Of a stretch of DNA of 16,265 nt, positions 1 through 6,648 are shown one piece after another. Position numbers and translations under genes: made by a program. The DNA is from an uncultured Bacteroidales bacterium (GTDB lineage: Bacteria; Bacteroidota; Bacteroidia; Bacteroidales; Paludibacteraceae): NCBI GenBank assembly GCA_903899865.1, contig CAIUKZ010000500.1:1-16265 (forward strand). Direction: 5' to 3'. Within the stretch, counting starts at the first letter, position 1. Each line of letters begins with the position of its first letter. Under the pieces are notes generated by a model. That model was given only the letters and a program-made list of their open reading frames with translations, was not told where the DNA came from and did no database searches.

Positions 1-525
1 ATGGGTGCTATGCTTGGATTATTAAACCTGATCATGATGATCATTCGCAACAAATACAAAACCAAACAACTGGATGATAATATCCTTGAAATTGGCTATA
101 TCATCGAGATGGCATTAACCATCGGACTATTCATGCTCACCATCGGGTGCTTTTTGGGAGGAGTTTGGGCAAATGAATCGTGGGGTCGATATTGGAGCTG
201 GGACTCTAAGGAAACGTGGGCATTAGTAGGCATTCTAGTTTACTCGGTTGTATTACATTTAAGACTTATTCCGAAGCTAAATACACAATTTATCAAAAGT
301 TCTATGTCTTTATTAGCAATTTTGGTAATTTTAATGACGTATCTTGGAGTAAATTACTATCTTAGCGGTATGCATTCATACGGACAGGGTACACCAACAG
401 GTATTCCAGTATATGTATATCTAATTTTGGTTGCTGTAGGAGCAATCATATTGTTAGCATATAAAGCTGAAAATGAACATAAAAACCAAGATAAGAAACA
501 CAAAAGCTTATCGTCAATTGGATAA
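1..525 (+). CDS. ccsA: Cytochrome c biogenesis protein CcsA/ResC type, C-terminal part (5' end outside window)
   Basis: This is the C-terminal 174 residues of the integral membrane haem-handling protein of system II cytochrome c maturation, which with CcsB/ResB carries haem across the inner membrane and attaches it to CxxCH motifs. The tryptophan-rich WWD signature lies at residues 56-73 (W56, W61, W65, W67, D68, W73). It is followed by a membrane segment containing H86, another at about 101-121, H125 in the external loop after it, and a last membrane helix at about 134-153. The tail is lysine-rich and presumably cytoplasmic. The ATG at the window edge is probably internal, because family members are much longer and in Bacteroidota are often fused to ResB. 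The stop lies 4 nt before the preferred start of a 20-haem cytochrome, so the haem-attachment enzyme sits directly upstream of likely clients. Family assignment is firm; whether this is a ResB-CcsA fusion cannot be seen. Confidence 0.9.
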   Translation: MGAMLGLLNLIMMIIRNKYKTKQLDDNILEIGYIIEMALTIGLFMLTIGCFLGGVWANESWGRYWSWDSKETWALVGILVYSVVLHLRLIPKLNTQFIKSSMSLLAILVILMTYLGVNYYLSGMHSYGQGTPTGIPVYVYLILVAVGAIILLAYKAENEHKNQDKKHKSLSSIG

Positions 526-529
526 ATTT

Positions 530-2122
530 ATGGGTAAGAAACTCATCTTTCATCTGATCATCGTTTCCCTTTTCACAAGCATGCACTGCGTTGCGTTAAA
601 AGCCCCTGGTGAATTAAGCAAGGCGCATGCTAGTTTGGAAGGACCCAATAACTGTGGCCAATGCCATTCAGGAAACCAGCGGTTCACCAAAACCAAATGC
701 CTAGAATGTCATAAAGAAATACAGGAAAACATCAACAATCAAAAAGGCTACCATGCCAGCATTGATGTTCGTGACAAGGAATGTGCTGTGTGCCATAACG
801 AGCATCATGGTCGCAATTTTGACATCCTCAATCTGAACAAAAAGAAGTTCAACCACTCCAAAACTGGTTTTGAGCTGAAAGGAAGACACCTCAAAAACGA
901 TTGCAACGCCTGTCACCAAGCCAAATTCATATCCGACCCAAAGCTGAAAAACAAACCAGGAACCTATCTGGGTCTTTCATCCAAATGTTTAAACTGTCAT
1001 TCGGACTTTCACCAAGGCAAATTATCTGAAAAATGCTCTGAGTGTCACAACTTTGAGTCATTCAAAAATGCCATCGGATTTGATCATGGTAAAACAAAGT
1101 TTCCATTGCTTGGCAAGCATCGAACATTGGCATGTGTCAAATGTCATAAAACTGAAGTGATTAAAGGCAATTATGTTCAAAGTTTTAAAGACTTGGTTTT
1201 CAACAATTGTACTGGTTGTCACAAGGATGTGCATGAAAATAAATTGGGAAAAGACTGTAAAAAATGTCACACCGAGGAGTCTTTTCATTTCAGCAAAAAC
1301 ATGAATCCGTTTGACCATAGTAAAACAGATTTCAAACTCATAGGACGTCACTTATCAGTGGAATGCAAACAGTGTCACAAATCGGGTAAAATGACCGACC
1401 CTTTGAAGCATGAACGCTGTGACGGGTGCCATAAAGACTTTCACAACAATGAGTTCTTGGAAAACGGGGTGAAACCAGACTGTAACAATTGCCACACCAA
1501 CAATGGGTTTCCTCAAACCACATTCACCATCGAACGACATAATATTAAGTTTAAACTAGAGGAAGCTCACCTTGCCACCAGCTGCAAAGTGTGTCACAGC
1601 AAAGATGGTAAATGGTCGTTCCGAAAAATGGGAAAAACCTGCGTGTCTTGTCATGAAAACATACATAAACCATTCATGCAAGAAAAATTCATGCCCAATC
1701 AGAATTGCAAAACATGCCATAACCAAAGAAGCTGGAAGAAAATCAATTTTGATCATAATCAAACCAATTTCAAACTAGAAGGGACACACAGCAAAACAGC
1801 CTGTGGGGAGTGCCATTTCACAAAAAATGAAAACGGTGTTCGGATTCAACGCTTCACTGGCAACCCAAAAGAATGTGCATCTTGCCACAAAGAACCACAT
1901 GGAGGACAATTTGAAGTTGATGGAAAAACAGATTGTACTCGTTGTCATGGAATGGAAAAATTCTCGAAAAGAATTTTTGATCATAACACAGCACGATTCA
2001 AACTTGAAGGAAAACATGCTAAGCTGGATTGCTCCGAATGTCATAAATACATCATCAATGAGCGAGGCAAATATCGCCAATTTAAATTTGACGACATTAC
2101 ATGCGCTAAATGTCATTCTTAA
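530..2122 (+). CDS. Secreted multihaem cytochrome c with 20 CxxCH motifs
   Basis: This is a 530-residue exported electron-transfer protein predicted to bind 20 c-type haems. I chose ATG 530 over the in-frame ATG 473 because it puts a signal peptide (MGKK, hydrophobic core, cleavage near CVA/LK) at the N-terminus and starts 4 nt after ccsA, whereas 473 would overlap ccsA by 53 nt and add a charged extension. An N-terminal cap carries three CxxCH motifs. Five three-haem modules follow at about residues 107-183, 184-260, 261-333, 334-406 and 407-482, and a two-haem half module at 483-530 ends one residue after the last motif. Each module opens with FDHxKTxFxLxGxH, then CxxCH, CxxCHKDxH and CxxCHx4(F/W). 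The FDH, GxH and KDxH histidines are likely distal haem ligands. The fourth module deviates (IERH, EEAH). Haem density is about one per 26 residues. It is probably periplasmic or surface-located; its redox partner is unknown. Confidence 0.93.
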   Translation: MGKKLIFHLIIVSLFTSMHCVALKAPGELSKAHASLEGPNNCGQCHSGNQRFTKTKCLECHKEIQENINNQKGYHASIDVRDKECAVCHNEHHGRNFDILNLNKKKFNHSKTGFELKGRHLKNDCNACHQAKFISDPKLKNKPGTYLGLSSKCLNCHSDFHQGKLSEKCSECHNFESFKNAIGFDHGKTKFPLLGKHRTLACVKCHKTEVIKGNYVQSFKDLVFNNCTGCHKDVHENKLGKDCKKCHTEESFHFSKNMNPFDHSKTDFKLIGRHLSVECKQCHKSGKMTDPLKHERCDGCHKDFHNNEFLENGVKPDCNNCHTNNGFPQTTFTIERHNIKFKLEEAHLATSCKVCHSKDGKWSFRKMGKTCVSCHENIHKPFMQEKFMPNQNCKTCHNQRSWKKINFDHNQTNFKLEGTHSKTACGECHFTKNENGVRIQRFTGNPKECASCHKEPHGGQFEVDGKTDCTRCHGMEKFSKRIFDHNTARFKLEGKHAKLDCSECHKYIINERGKYRQFKFDDITCAKCHS

Positions 2123-2152
2123 CGATATTAATTGATAATTGATATTAAAACA

Positions 2153-3088
2153 ATGAAACACCTTCTAATCATATTCTCTGTTTTCATTTCTGCATCCATC
2201 TTCGCCATCAAATCGCCTCACGGTGATGGCATGAAAATGGAGTGTGAAGCATGCCATACTGTAGATGATTGGAAAACAATAAAACTGAAAGGTTTCAATC
2301 ACAACAAAACCAGATTTACGCTAGAAGGTCAACACCGCATAATCAAATGCAAACAGTGTCACCCTACACTCATATTTGCCCAAAACAAAGTAAAAAAAGA
2401 CTGTAATGCATGTCATAAAGATGTGCATCAAGCCACAGTAGGTTTTGATTGTAAACGCTGCCACAGTTCCAATTCGTGGCTCATCCCTAATGCCAGACGC
2501 ATGCACCAACAAATAGGTTTTGCTTTGGTTGGGGCACACGCTGTTGCCGATTGCTATCGGTGCCATCAATCCGCTTCCTTACTACGATTTGAAAACATAC
2601 GCAAAGATTGCTTCGGTTGTCATGCAAAGGAATACAATGCTACTACCAAGCCCAACCACAGGTCAGCACGCTTTGATACGGACTGCAACCGCTGCCACAC
2701 ACAAACAGGAAAAGACTGGTCAGACGGAGGCAAGGGGACAACTCACGGTTTTTTCCCAATCAATGGTGGACATGCACAAGTAAAATGCGAATCATGTCAT
2801 TATGACGGATATAACGCAAAACTTTCATCCGAATGTTCCAGTTGCCACTCCCTAAATGCAAAAGAATTAAAAGCTTTCCCAGCACATGGCACCAAATACA
2901 GAGGCTACAATTGTACCAATTGTCACACCATACAGGCTTGGTCCAATGCTCGATTCAAACAGCATGATGGGTGGTTCCAGATATATTCTGGAAAGCACAA
3001 AGGGAAATGGCAACGTTGTACAGACTGTCACAACAATGATGCAACCTACAAAGCCAATTGTAGGAAATGCCATGATTTTGATTCATAA
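2153..3088 (+). CDS. Secreted multihaem cytochrome c with 12 CxxCH motifs
   Basis: This is a 311-residue exported cytochrome with 12 CxxCH motifs, 30 nt downstream of the 20-haem gene and presumably in the same operon. The ATG at 2153 begins a signal peptide (MKHLL, hydrophobic core, cleavage near residue 18, IFA/IK). An upstream in-frame TTG at 2132 is less likely. The layout repeats that of its neighbour: one leading haem, three three-haem modules opening at about residues 48, 118 and 198, and a final two-haem half module from about 270. Module starts keep the H-x(n)-F-x-(L/I)-x-G-x-H pattern, and the last haem of each module is followed by a tryptophan (W40, W109, W189, W263). Outside CxxCH the mature chain has exactly 12 histidines, one for each haem, and no cysteine outside the motifs. 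It is a probable paralogue of the 20-haem protein with more diverged modules. The direct electron donor and acceptor cannot be named from sequence. Confidence 0.92.
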   Translation: MKHLLIIFSVFISASIFAIKSPHGDGMKMECEACHTVDDWKTIKLKGFNHNKTRFTLEGQHRIIKCKQCHPTLIFAQNKVKKDCNACHKDVHQATVGFDCKRCHSSNSWLIPNARRMHQQIGFALVGAHAVADCYRCHQSASLLRFENIRKDCFGCHAKEYNATTKPNHRSARFDTDCNRCHTQTGKDWSDGGKGTTHGFFPINGGHAQVKCESCHYDGYNAKLSSECSSCHSLNAKELKAFPAHGTKYRGYNCTNCHTIQAWSNARFKQHDGWFQIYSGKHKGKWQRCTDCHNNDATYKANCRKCHDFDS

Positions 3089-3217
3089 GAAATAAGTGGT
3101 TACAAGGATTTAGTTTCAAGTCAATAAAGTCGGTTTACCTGACTCTTACAGACCTTAACACGACAGCAAATTCTTCACCTAACTTAGTCCTATTTCTGAA
3201 AGCAAAAATCACTGAAT

Positions 3218-4834
3218 ATGAAATCATTTACTCTAGCAATTCTTTTCTCAATCATCAGCATCACACCATCTGTGGCGCAACTTGTGCGTGAGCAGGTGAT
3301 TGGCAATGTGTCATTTCTGAGCACAGAACATGTCTATGTGAGGTTTGGAAGTACTGACGGGATCAGCATTGGTGACACTCTCTATTTTGTTAAAGAAAAC
3401 ACCACAATTCCACTATTAATTGTAAAAAGTTTATCCTCCATATCGTGCGTATGTGTGCGATTAGACAACACCCAATTAAACATAAGAAACACCGTATTTG
3501 CTTTAAAAACGGCACAAACACCTAACATTGAAATGGATGTAGAAAAATCTAAACAAGGATTGTCACCTACAGACCAAGTTATCAATGAAGTAAAAAAAGA
3601 CACCATCAAAAAGGACTTTATTGCTCAAACCGACGGAAGACTATCAGTCACTTCATACAGCAACTTAAGCACACAGCAAACAAATGACAATCAAAGATTT
3701 AGATACAATCTTAATCTCAATGCCCAACACATTGGTAATTCTAGATTTTCGTTTGACACCTACGCCTCATTCACACATCAGCTTCCTTTGTACGGAGCCA
3801 ATCTGAATGACACATCCAAAATTTTTGACCGTTTGAAAATATACAGCCTCAATGCAAAATTTGATTTCACTAAAACAGCCAATATTTCTATAGGGCGACG
3901 CATTAATCCCAATATGGCAAATATCGGTGCAATAGACGGTATTCAAATTGAAAACACGAGCGGACAATTATCCTATGGAGCCTTGATAGGGTTCAGACCT
4001 AATTACACCAATTATTGGATCAACGACTCATTGCTGGACTTCGGCGGATTTATAGGGCATAAATACTTCAAAGAAGATAGTTATGTAAACACCTCGATAG
4101 CATTTTTCAATCAAACCAATCATGGATATACCGATAGAAGATATGCATACATACAACACAGCAATTCATTACTGAAAAACCTCGATTTCTTTGGATCCAT
4201 GGAACTCGATATATTCAAATTGGAAAATGGTAAACCAACAAACACATTAGACATCACAAGCACCTACCTATCACTTCGATACAGACCTTGGAGACAAGTA
4301 AACCTCTCACTAGCCTATGACGCCAGAAAAAACGTGTATTATTTTCAAACCTATAAAAACATGGCTCAAACATTGCTAGATGTTGCCACTCGTCAAGGAA
4401 TGCGATTTCAATGTACTATCAACCCCATTAACAATTTGACATGGGGAGGAAATGTGGGATATCGTCTTCCAAGCATTACGAATGGCGAGTCGGCAAATGC
4501 ATACACACATCTCACCTACAGCAACTTGCCATTCATAGAAGGCGCTATGTCGGTTTCGGCTACTGGGCTTAAAACGCCAATGCTCAATGGGAATATATTG
4601 GGAGCTAGCTACTCGCGTGATGTTGTAGAAGGGAAACTGTTTGCGATGCTTGAATATCAAAAAGTAAATTATCAGTTTACCAACGGAGCTGATCCTCTTC
4701 TTCAGGATATTGGGGAGTTGAGTCTATCGTGGTTTATCACACGAAAACTACTCTTATCTGCTAGTTACGAACTGACTATCGACTCAGAAAACAAACAAAC
4801 ACGAGTGTTCATAAATCTTAGTCAGCGGTTTTAG
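3218..4834 (+). CDS. Predicted outer-membrane beta-barrel protein with N-terminal small beta domain
   Basis: This is a 538-residue protein I do not recognise as a named family. It has a clear signal peptide (residues 1-20, SVA/QLV). A small beta-rich domain of about residues 22-97 (VIGNV, HVYVRFG, GISIGDTLYF) resembles SH3-like or FlgT-type periplasmic modules, followed by a charged linker at about 100-138. The remaining 400 or so residues alternate polar and hydrophobic residues, with many aromatics, in strand pairs (for example RFRYNLNLNAQ, RFSFDTYASF, LSLAYDARKNVYYF). The chain ends RVFINLSQRF, a C-terminal strand closing on phenylalanine as in outer-membrane barrels. No CxxCH motif is present. 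It lies 129 nt downstream of two multihaem cytochrome genes on the same strand, so it could be their outer-membrane partner, similar in principle to the porin of porin-cytochrome conduits. That role is inference from position and architecture only. A generic porin is the alternative. Confidence 0.7.
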   Translation: MKSFTLAILFSIISITPSVAQLVREQVIGNVSFLSTEHVYVRFGSTDGISIGDTLYFVKENTTIPLLIVKSLSSISCVCVRLDNTQLNIRNTVFALKTAQTPNIEMDVEKSKQGLSPTDQVINEVKKDTIKKDFIAQTDGRLSVTSYSNLSTQQTNDNQRFRYNLNLNAQHIGNSRFSFDTYASFTHQLPLYGANLNDTSKIFDRLKIYSLNAKFDFTKTANISIGRRINPNMANIGAIDGIQIENTSGQLSYGALIGFRPNYTNYWINDSLLDFGGFIGHKYFKEDSYVNTSIAFFNQTNHGYTDRRYAYIQHSNSLLKNLDFFGSMELDIFKLENGKPTNTLDITSTYLSLRYRPWRQVNLSLAYDARKNVYYFQTYKNMAQTLLDVATRQGMRFQCTINPINNLTWGGNVGYRLPSITNGESANAYTHLTYSNLPFIEGAMSVSATGLKTPMLNGNILGASYSRDVVEGKLFAMLEYQKVNYQFTNGADPLLQDIGELSLSWFITRKLLLSASYELTIDSENKQTRVFINLSQRF

Positions 4835-4885
4835 TGCGTTCAAATGATGTGCTAACAAAAAATGATGTAAATTCCGAGACTCAAA

Positions 4886-4905
4886 AATTTGTATATGTAC
4901 AAATT
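4886..4905. promoter_or_regulatory. Short inverted repeat in the barrel / T9SS intergenic region
   Basis: A dyad with perfect 8-bp arms, AATTTGTA and TACAAATT, separated by 4 nt lies 50 nt after the barrel gene and about 180 nt before the T9SS cargo gene. It is AT-rich and has no U-tract, so it is not a convincing terminator. An operator is possible but there is no independent support. The rest of 4835-5083 holds a direct repeat of AAATGATGT (4842-4850 and 4860-4868) and no recognisable TAnnTTTG promoter box. Confidence 0.25.
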
Positions 4906-5083
4906 GTACCGCCAAGCGTGGCAAATTTTCTATCACGTAAATCATTACATCAAACAGATGAAACTAGTACAACAATTACATTTTGACAAACAAGGAAATT
5001 GAAAATCAACGAAGTTAATGATTAAAAACGCAACTTCTCATCCCATCCTTGGGAGGGCATGTGAGAGGCTAAATTCTAAACAG

Positions 5084-6115
5084 ATGAAACAAAAATCCAT
5101 TTATTTTATTGTTGTATTACTAAGTATCACAACAATTGCTAGTGTAAGTGCCACTTCTGTTAGCACTTTACCTATAAAAGGTATAGAATCCGATCATCAA
5201 GGCATTATTGCTTGGAATGTACAAGGGAGTAAAGTGGGTCACGCAATTCCAGCGCCTTATAATGCGTTTGGAAACAGCTATGCATACTACTATTACTTTG
5301 CAACGCGTGATAAGGGTACATTTGATGCAAATGCCGTTACTGGCATGCATGGAACTGGTGTATTATCTGGATTCCCTAAGCTTGACTCTGCCCTAACTGC
5401 CAATTCAAAAACAATTTCTGACATCAATATCAGGATGGAATCATGCAATCTGGGCAATGATACCAAAGGTGCAGACTGGGACTTGGTAGCAGGGGTAGAA
5501 AGTCGAAAATACACTGGTGGAACTTATGCCATCTTGCTCAATAGCGACACCCTCCTTACTGGAGCTATGCCCCAACTGCAATTGACCATCAATTACAATG
5601 CTACAAACACGCCCTATGACGACCAAACATCAGGCATTACAGACTATTCCATGCCTGTTATATCAGCAACTAATGGCGTGGAAAATCAGGTAGCTAATGC
5701 ATTTATGAGTGATTTAGCTGGGCGGAAAATCAGACTTAATTTCACATCAATCCAACCCGCTGGACAAACAGAATATCTTTCTGGAAATATCTTTGGTGGG
5801 TTCTTCGAAATACAGCAAGGTCAGATAGAAACCGAAACAGCAATTGCTACTACTCAAGTACAAGTGGAGAACCAAAATTGGATGCACCTTTTTCCATCAC
5901 TTGTTCAAAACGAATTACATATTCAGTTTCAGAAAAACATAATTGCGAATAAGATTTCTATAGTCAACACGGAAGGTAAAACTCTAATTGACAAAGCTAT
6001 AATGTCATCTGAGTCTATTATTTTGCCTGTAGGAACTTTAAAGTCAGGTCTCTATTTTTGTCTAATAACCGACAATAATGGACAAGTATTCACACAAAGA
6101 TTTATCAAAGAGTAA
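5084..6115 (+). CDS. Secreted protein of unknown function with T9SS type A C-terminal sorting domain
   Basis: This is a 343-residue secreted protein. I prefer ATG 5084 because it places a signal peptide at the N-terminus (MKQKS, hydrophobic core, cleavage near VSA/TSVS). An in-frame ATG at 5018 would add 22 polar residues in front of it. Residues about 265-343 form a Por secretion tail: NWMHLFPSLVQNEL corresponds to the usual N-x-x-x-x-(Y/F)P-N-P-x-x-x-x-L start, followed by I.IVNTEG, LKSGLYF and a final FIKE. This directs export through the type IX system with likely removal of the tail and surface anchoring. The central 240 residues look beta-rich and glycine/asparagine-rich (runs such as YAYYYYFATRDKG) and match no domain I recognise. 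It is followed by a strong hairpin terminator. A link to the upstream cytochrome genes is possible but unproven, with 249 nt between it and the barrel gene. Confidence 0.82.
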   Translation: MKQKSIYFIVVLLSITTIASVSATSVSTLPIKGIESDHQGIIAWNVQGSKVGHAIPAPYNAFGNSYAYYYYFATRDKGTFDANAVTGMHGTGVLSGFPKLDSALTANSKTISDINIRMESCNLGNDTKGADWDLVAGVESRKYTGGTYAILLNSDTLLTGAMPQLQLTINYNATNTPYDDQTSGITDYSMPVISATNGVENQVANAFMSDLAGRKIRLNFTSIQPAGQTEYLSGNIFGGFFEIQQGQIETETAIATTQVQVENQNWMHLFPSLVQNELHIQFQKNIIANKISIVNTEGKTLIDKAIMSSESIILPVGTLKSGLYFCLITDNNGQVFTQRFIKE

Positions 6116-6127
6116 CACATACTCGAT

Positions 6128-6170
6128 AAAAAAATTAGCGTGAGATAATCCGACTCACGCTAATTTTTTT
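6128..6170. terminator. Bidirectional Rho-independent terminator
   Basis: A perfect 17-bp stem (6128-6144 paired with 6154-6170) encloses a 9-nt loop. The stem core is TTAGCGTGAG, flanked by a run of A on the left and a run of T on the right, so a U-tract is transcribed in either direction. It sits between the convergent T9SS cargo gene (+) and the thiamine-binding family gene (-), and should end both transcripts. Confidence 0.93.
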
Positions 6171-6201
6171 ATCACCTTAGAATGAGAAAGTGTAGCCAGC
6201 C

Positions 6202-6495
6202 TTACTCGCCCCTGATAGCAGCTACTTTGTGAGCAAGCTGTTTTGACTTCCCTGGCTTGTTATCAAACTTGGCCGTACAATAAACTCGCTCAGAGACAGC
6301 TTCCAATATGGCATTGGCTTTCGAGATTATAGACAGACATTCATCCATCGTATCACATTCTATCAGTGTACCCATAGCCGTGAGTTGACTATCAAAAGGT
6401 AACGCATCAATCATTTGCACCACTTGCTTTACAAAAGGACTTACACTTGCACCTTTATCAGTAGGAAAGATGGCAAATTCCATTATTACAGACAT
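6202..6495 (-). CDS. Thiamine-binding / MTH1187 (DUF77) family protein
   Basis: This is a small 97-residue cytosolic protein of the MTH1187/YkoF-like family (Pfam Thiamine_BP), whose members form alpha/beta multimers and bind thiamine-type ligands. The family pattern is visible: a first strand (SVIMEFAIFPTDKG), then the VSPFVKQVVQMI helix, the second strand SQLTAMGTLIEC, and the DTMDECLSIISKANAIL helix. The tail is basic (KPGKSKQLAHKVAAIRGE). The length is normal for the family. The ATG at 6495 fits the family start; ATG at 6483 would remove part of the first strand. It reads in the same direction as uvrB, 150 nt upstream, but two tandem-repeat arrays fill most of the gap, including whatever promoter it uses. 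The ligand and physiological role are not established by sequence. Nothing in the window is a thiamine pathway gene. Confidence 0.85.
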   Translation of the reverse strand: MSVIMEFAIFPTDKGASVSPFVKQVVQMIDALPFDSQLTAMGTLIECDTMDECLSIISKANAILEAVSERVYCTAKFDNKPGKSKQLAHKVAAIRGE

Positions 6496-6521
6496 ATTCT
6501 TTGGGTTTGGTTAATCAGTTT

Positions 6522-6600
6522 ATTGAGTTCATTGAGTTCATTGGTTCATTGGTTCATTGAGTTCATTGGGTTCATTGGGTTCATTGAGTTCATAGGTTTA
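6522..6600. repeat. Tandem repeat, 9-bp unit ATTGRGTTC with 8-bp variants
   Basis: About nine imperfect head-to-tail copies are present. Units of 9 bp (ATTGAGTTC or ATTGGGTTC) recur at 6522, 6531, 6556, 6565, 6574 and 6583, with two 8-bp units (ATTGGTTC) at 6540 and 6548 and a degenerate last copy at 6592-6600. It lies in the 5' region of the thiamine-binding family gene and abuts a second, different array. Any frame read through it is low complexity and not a real gene. Confidence 0.9.
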
Positions 6601-6648
6601 CTCGTCAACTTGTCAACTTGTCAACTTGTTTACTCGTCAACTCACTTA
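6601..6648. repeat. Tandem repeat, 8-bp unit CTYGTCAA
   Basis: Six head-to-tail 8-bp units are visible: CTCGTCAA, CTTGTCAA twice, CTTGTTTA, CTCGTCAA and CTCACTTA, the last degenerate. The array starts exactly where the 9-bp array stops and runs into the stop codon of uvrB (6646-6648), so its last unit may have been shaped by coding constraint. The unit is unrelated to the neighbouring ATTGRGTTC unit. Confidence 0.88.

Noticed and set aside
530..650. Lipobox reading of the cysteine in SMHCVALK of the 20-haem protein
   Set aside because: Histidine at the -1 position does not fit a lipobox; ordinary signal peptidase I cleavage after CVA fits better.
701..2161. Long antisense open frames opposite the cytochrome genes (for example 1775-2161 on the - strand)
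   Set aside because: They mirror the biased CxxCH-rich coding strand, have no family features and lie wholly within well-supported genes.
3128..3144. Small bulged hairpin between the 12-haem cytochrome and the barrel gene
   Set aside because: A 7-bp stem with one bulged base and no U-tract; it is too weak to call a terminator and does not argue against co-transcription.
6522..6648. Possible CRISPR array
   Set aside because: Units are 8-9 bp with no spacers, and no cas genes are present.
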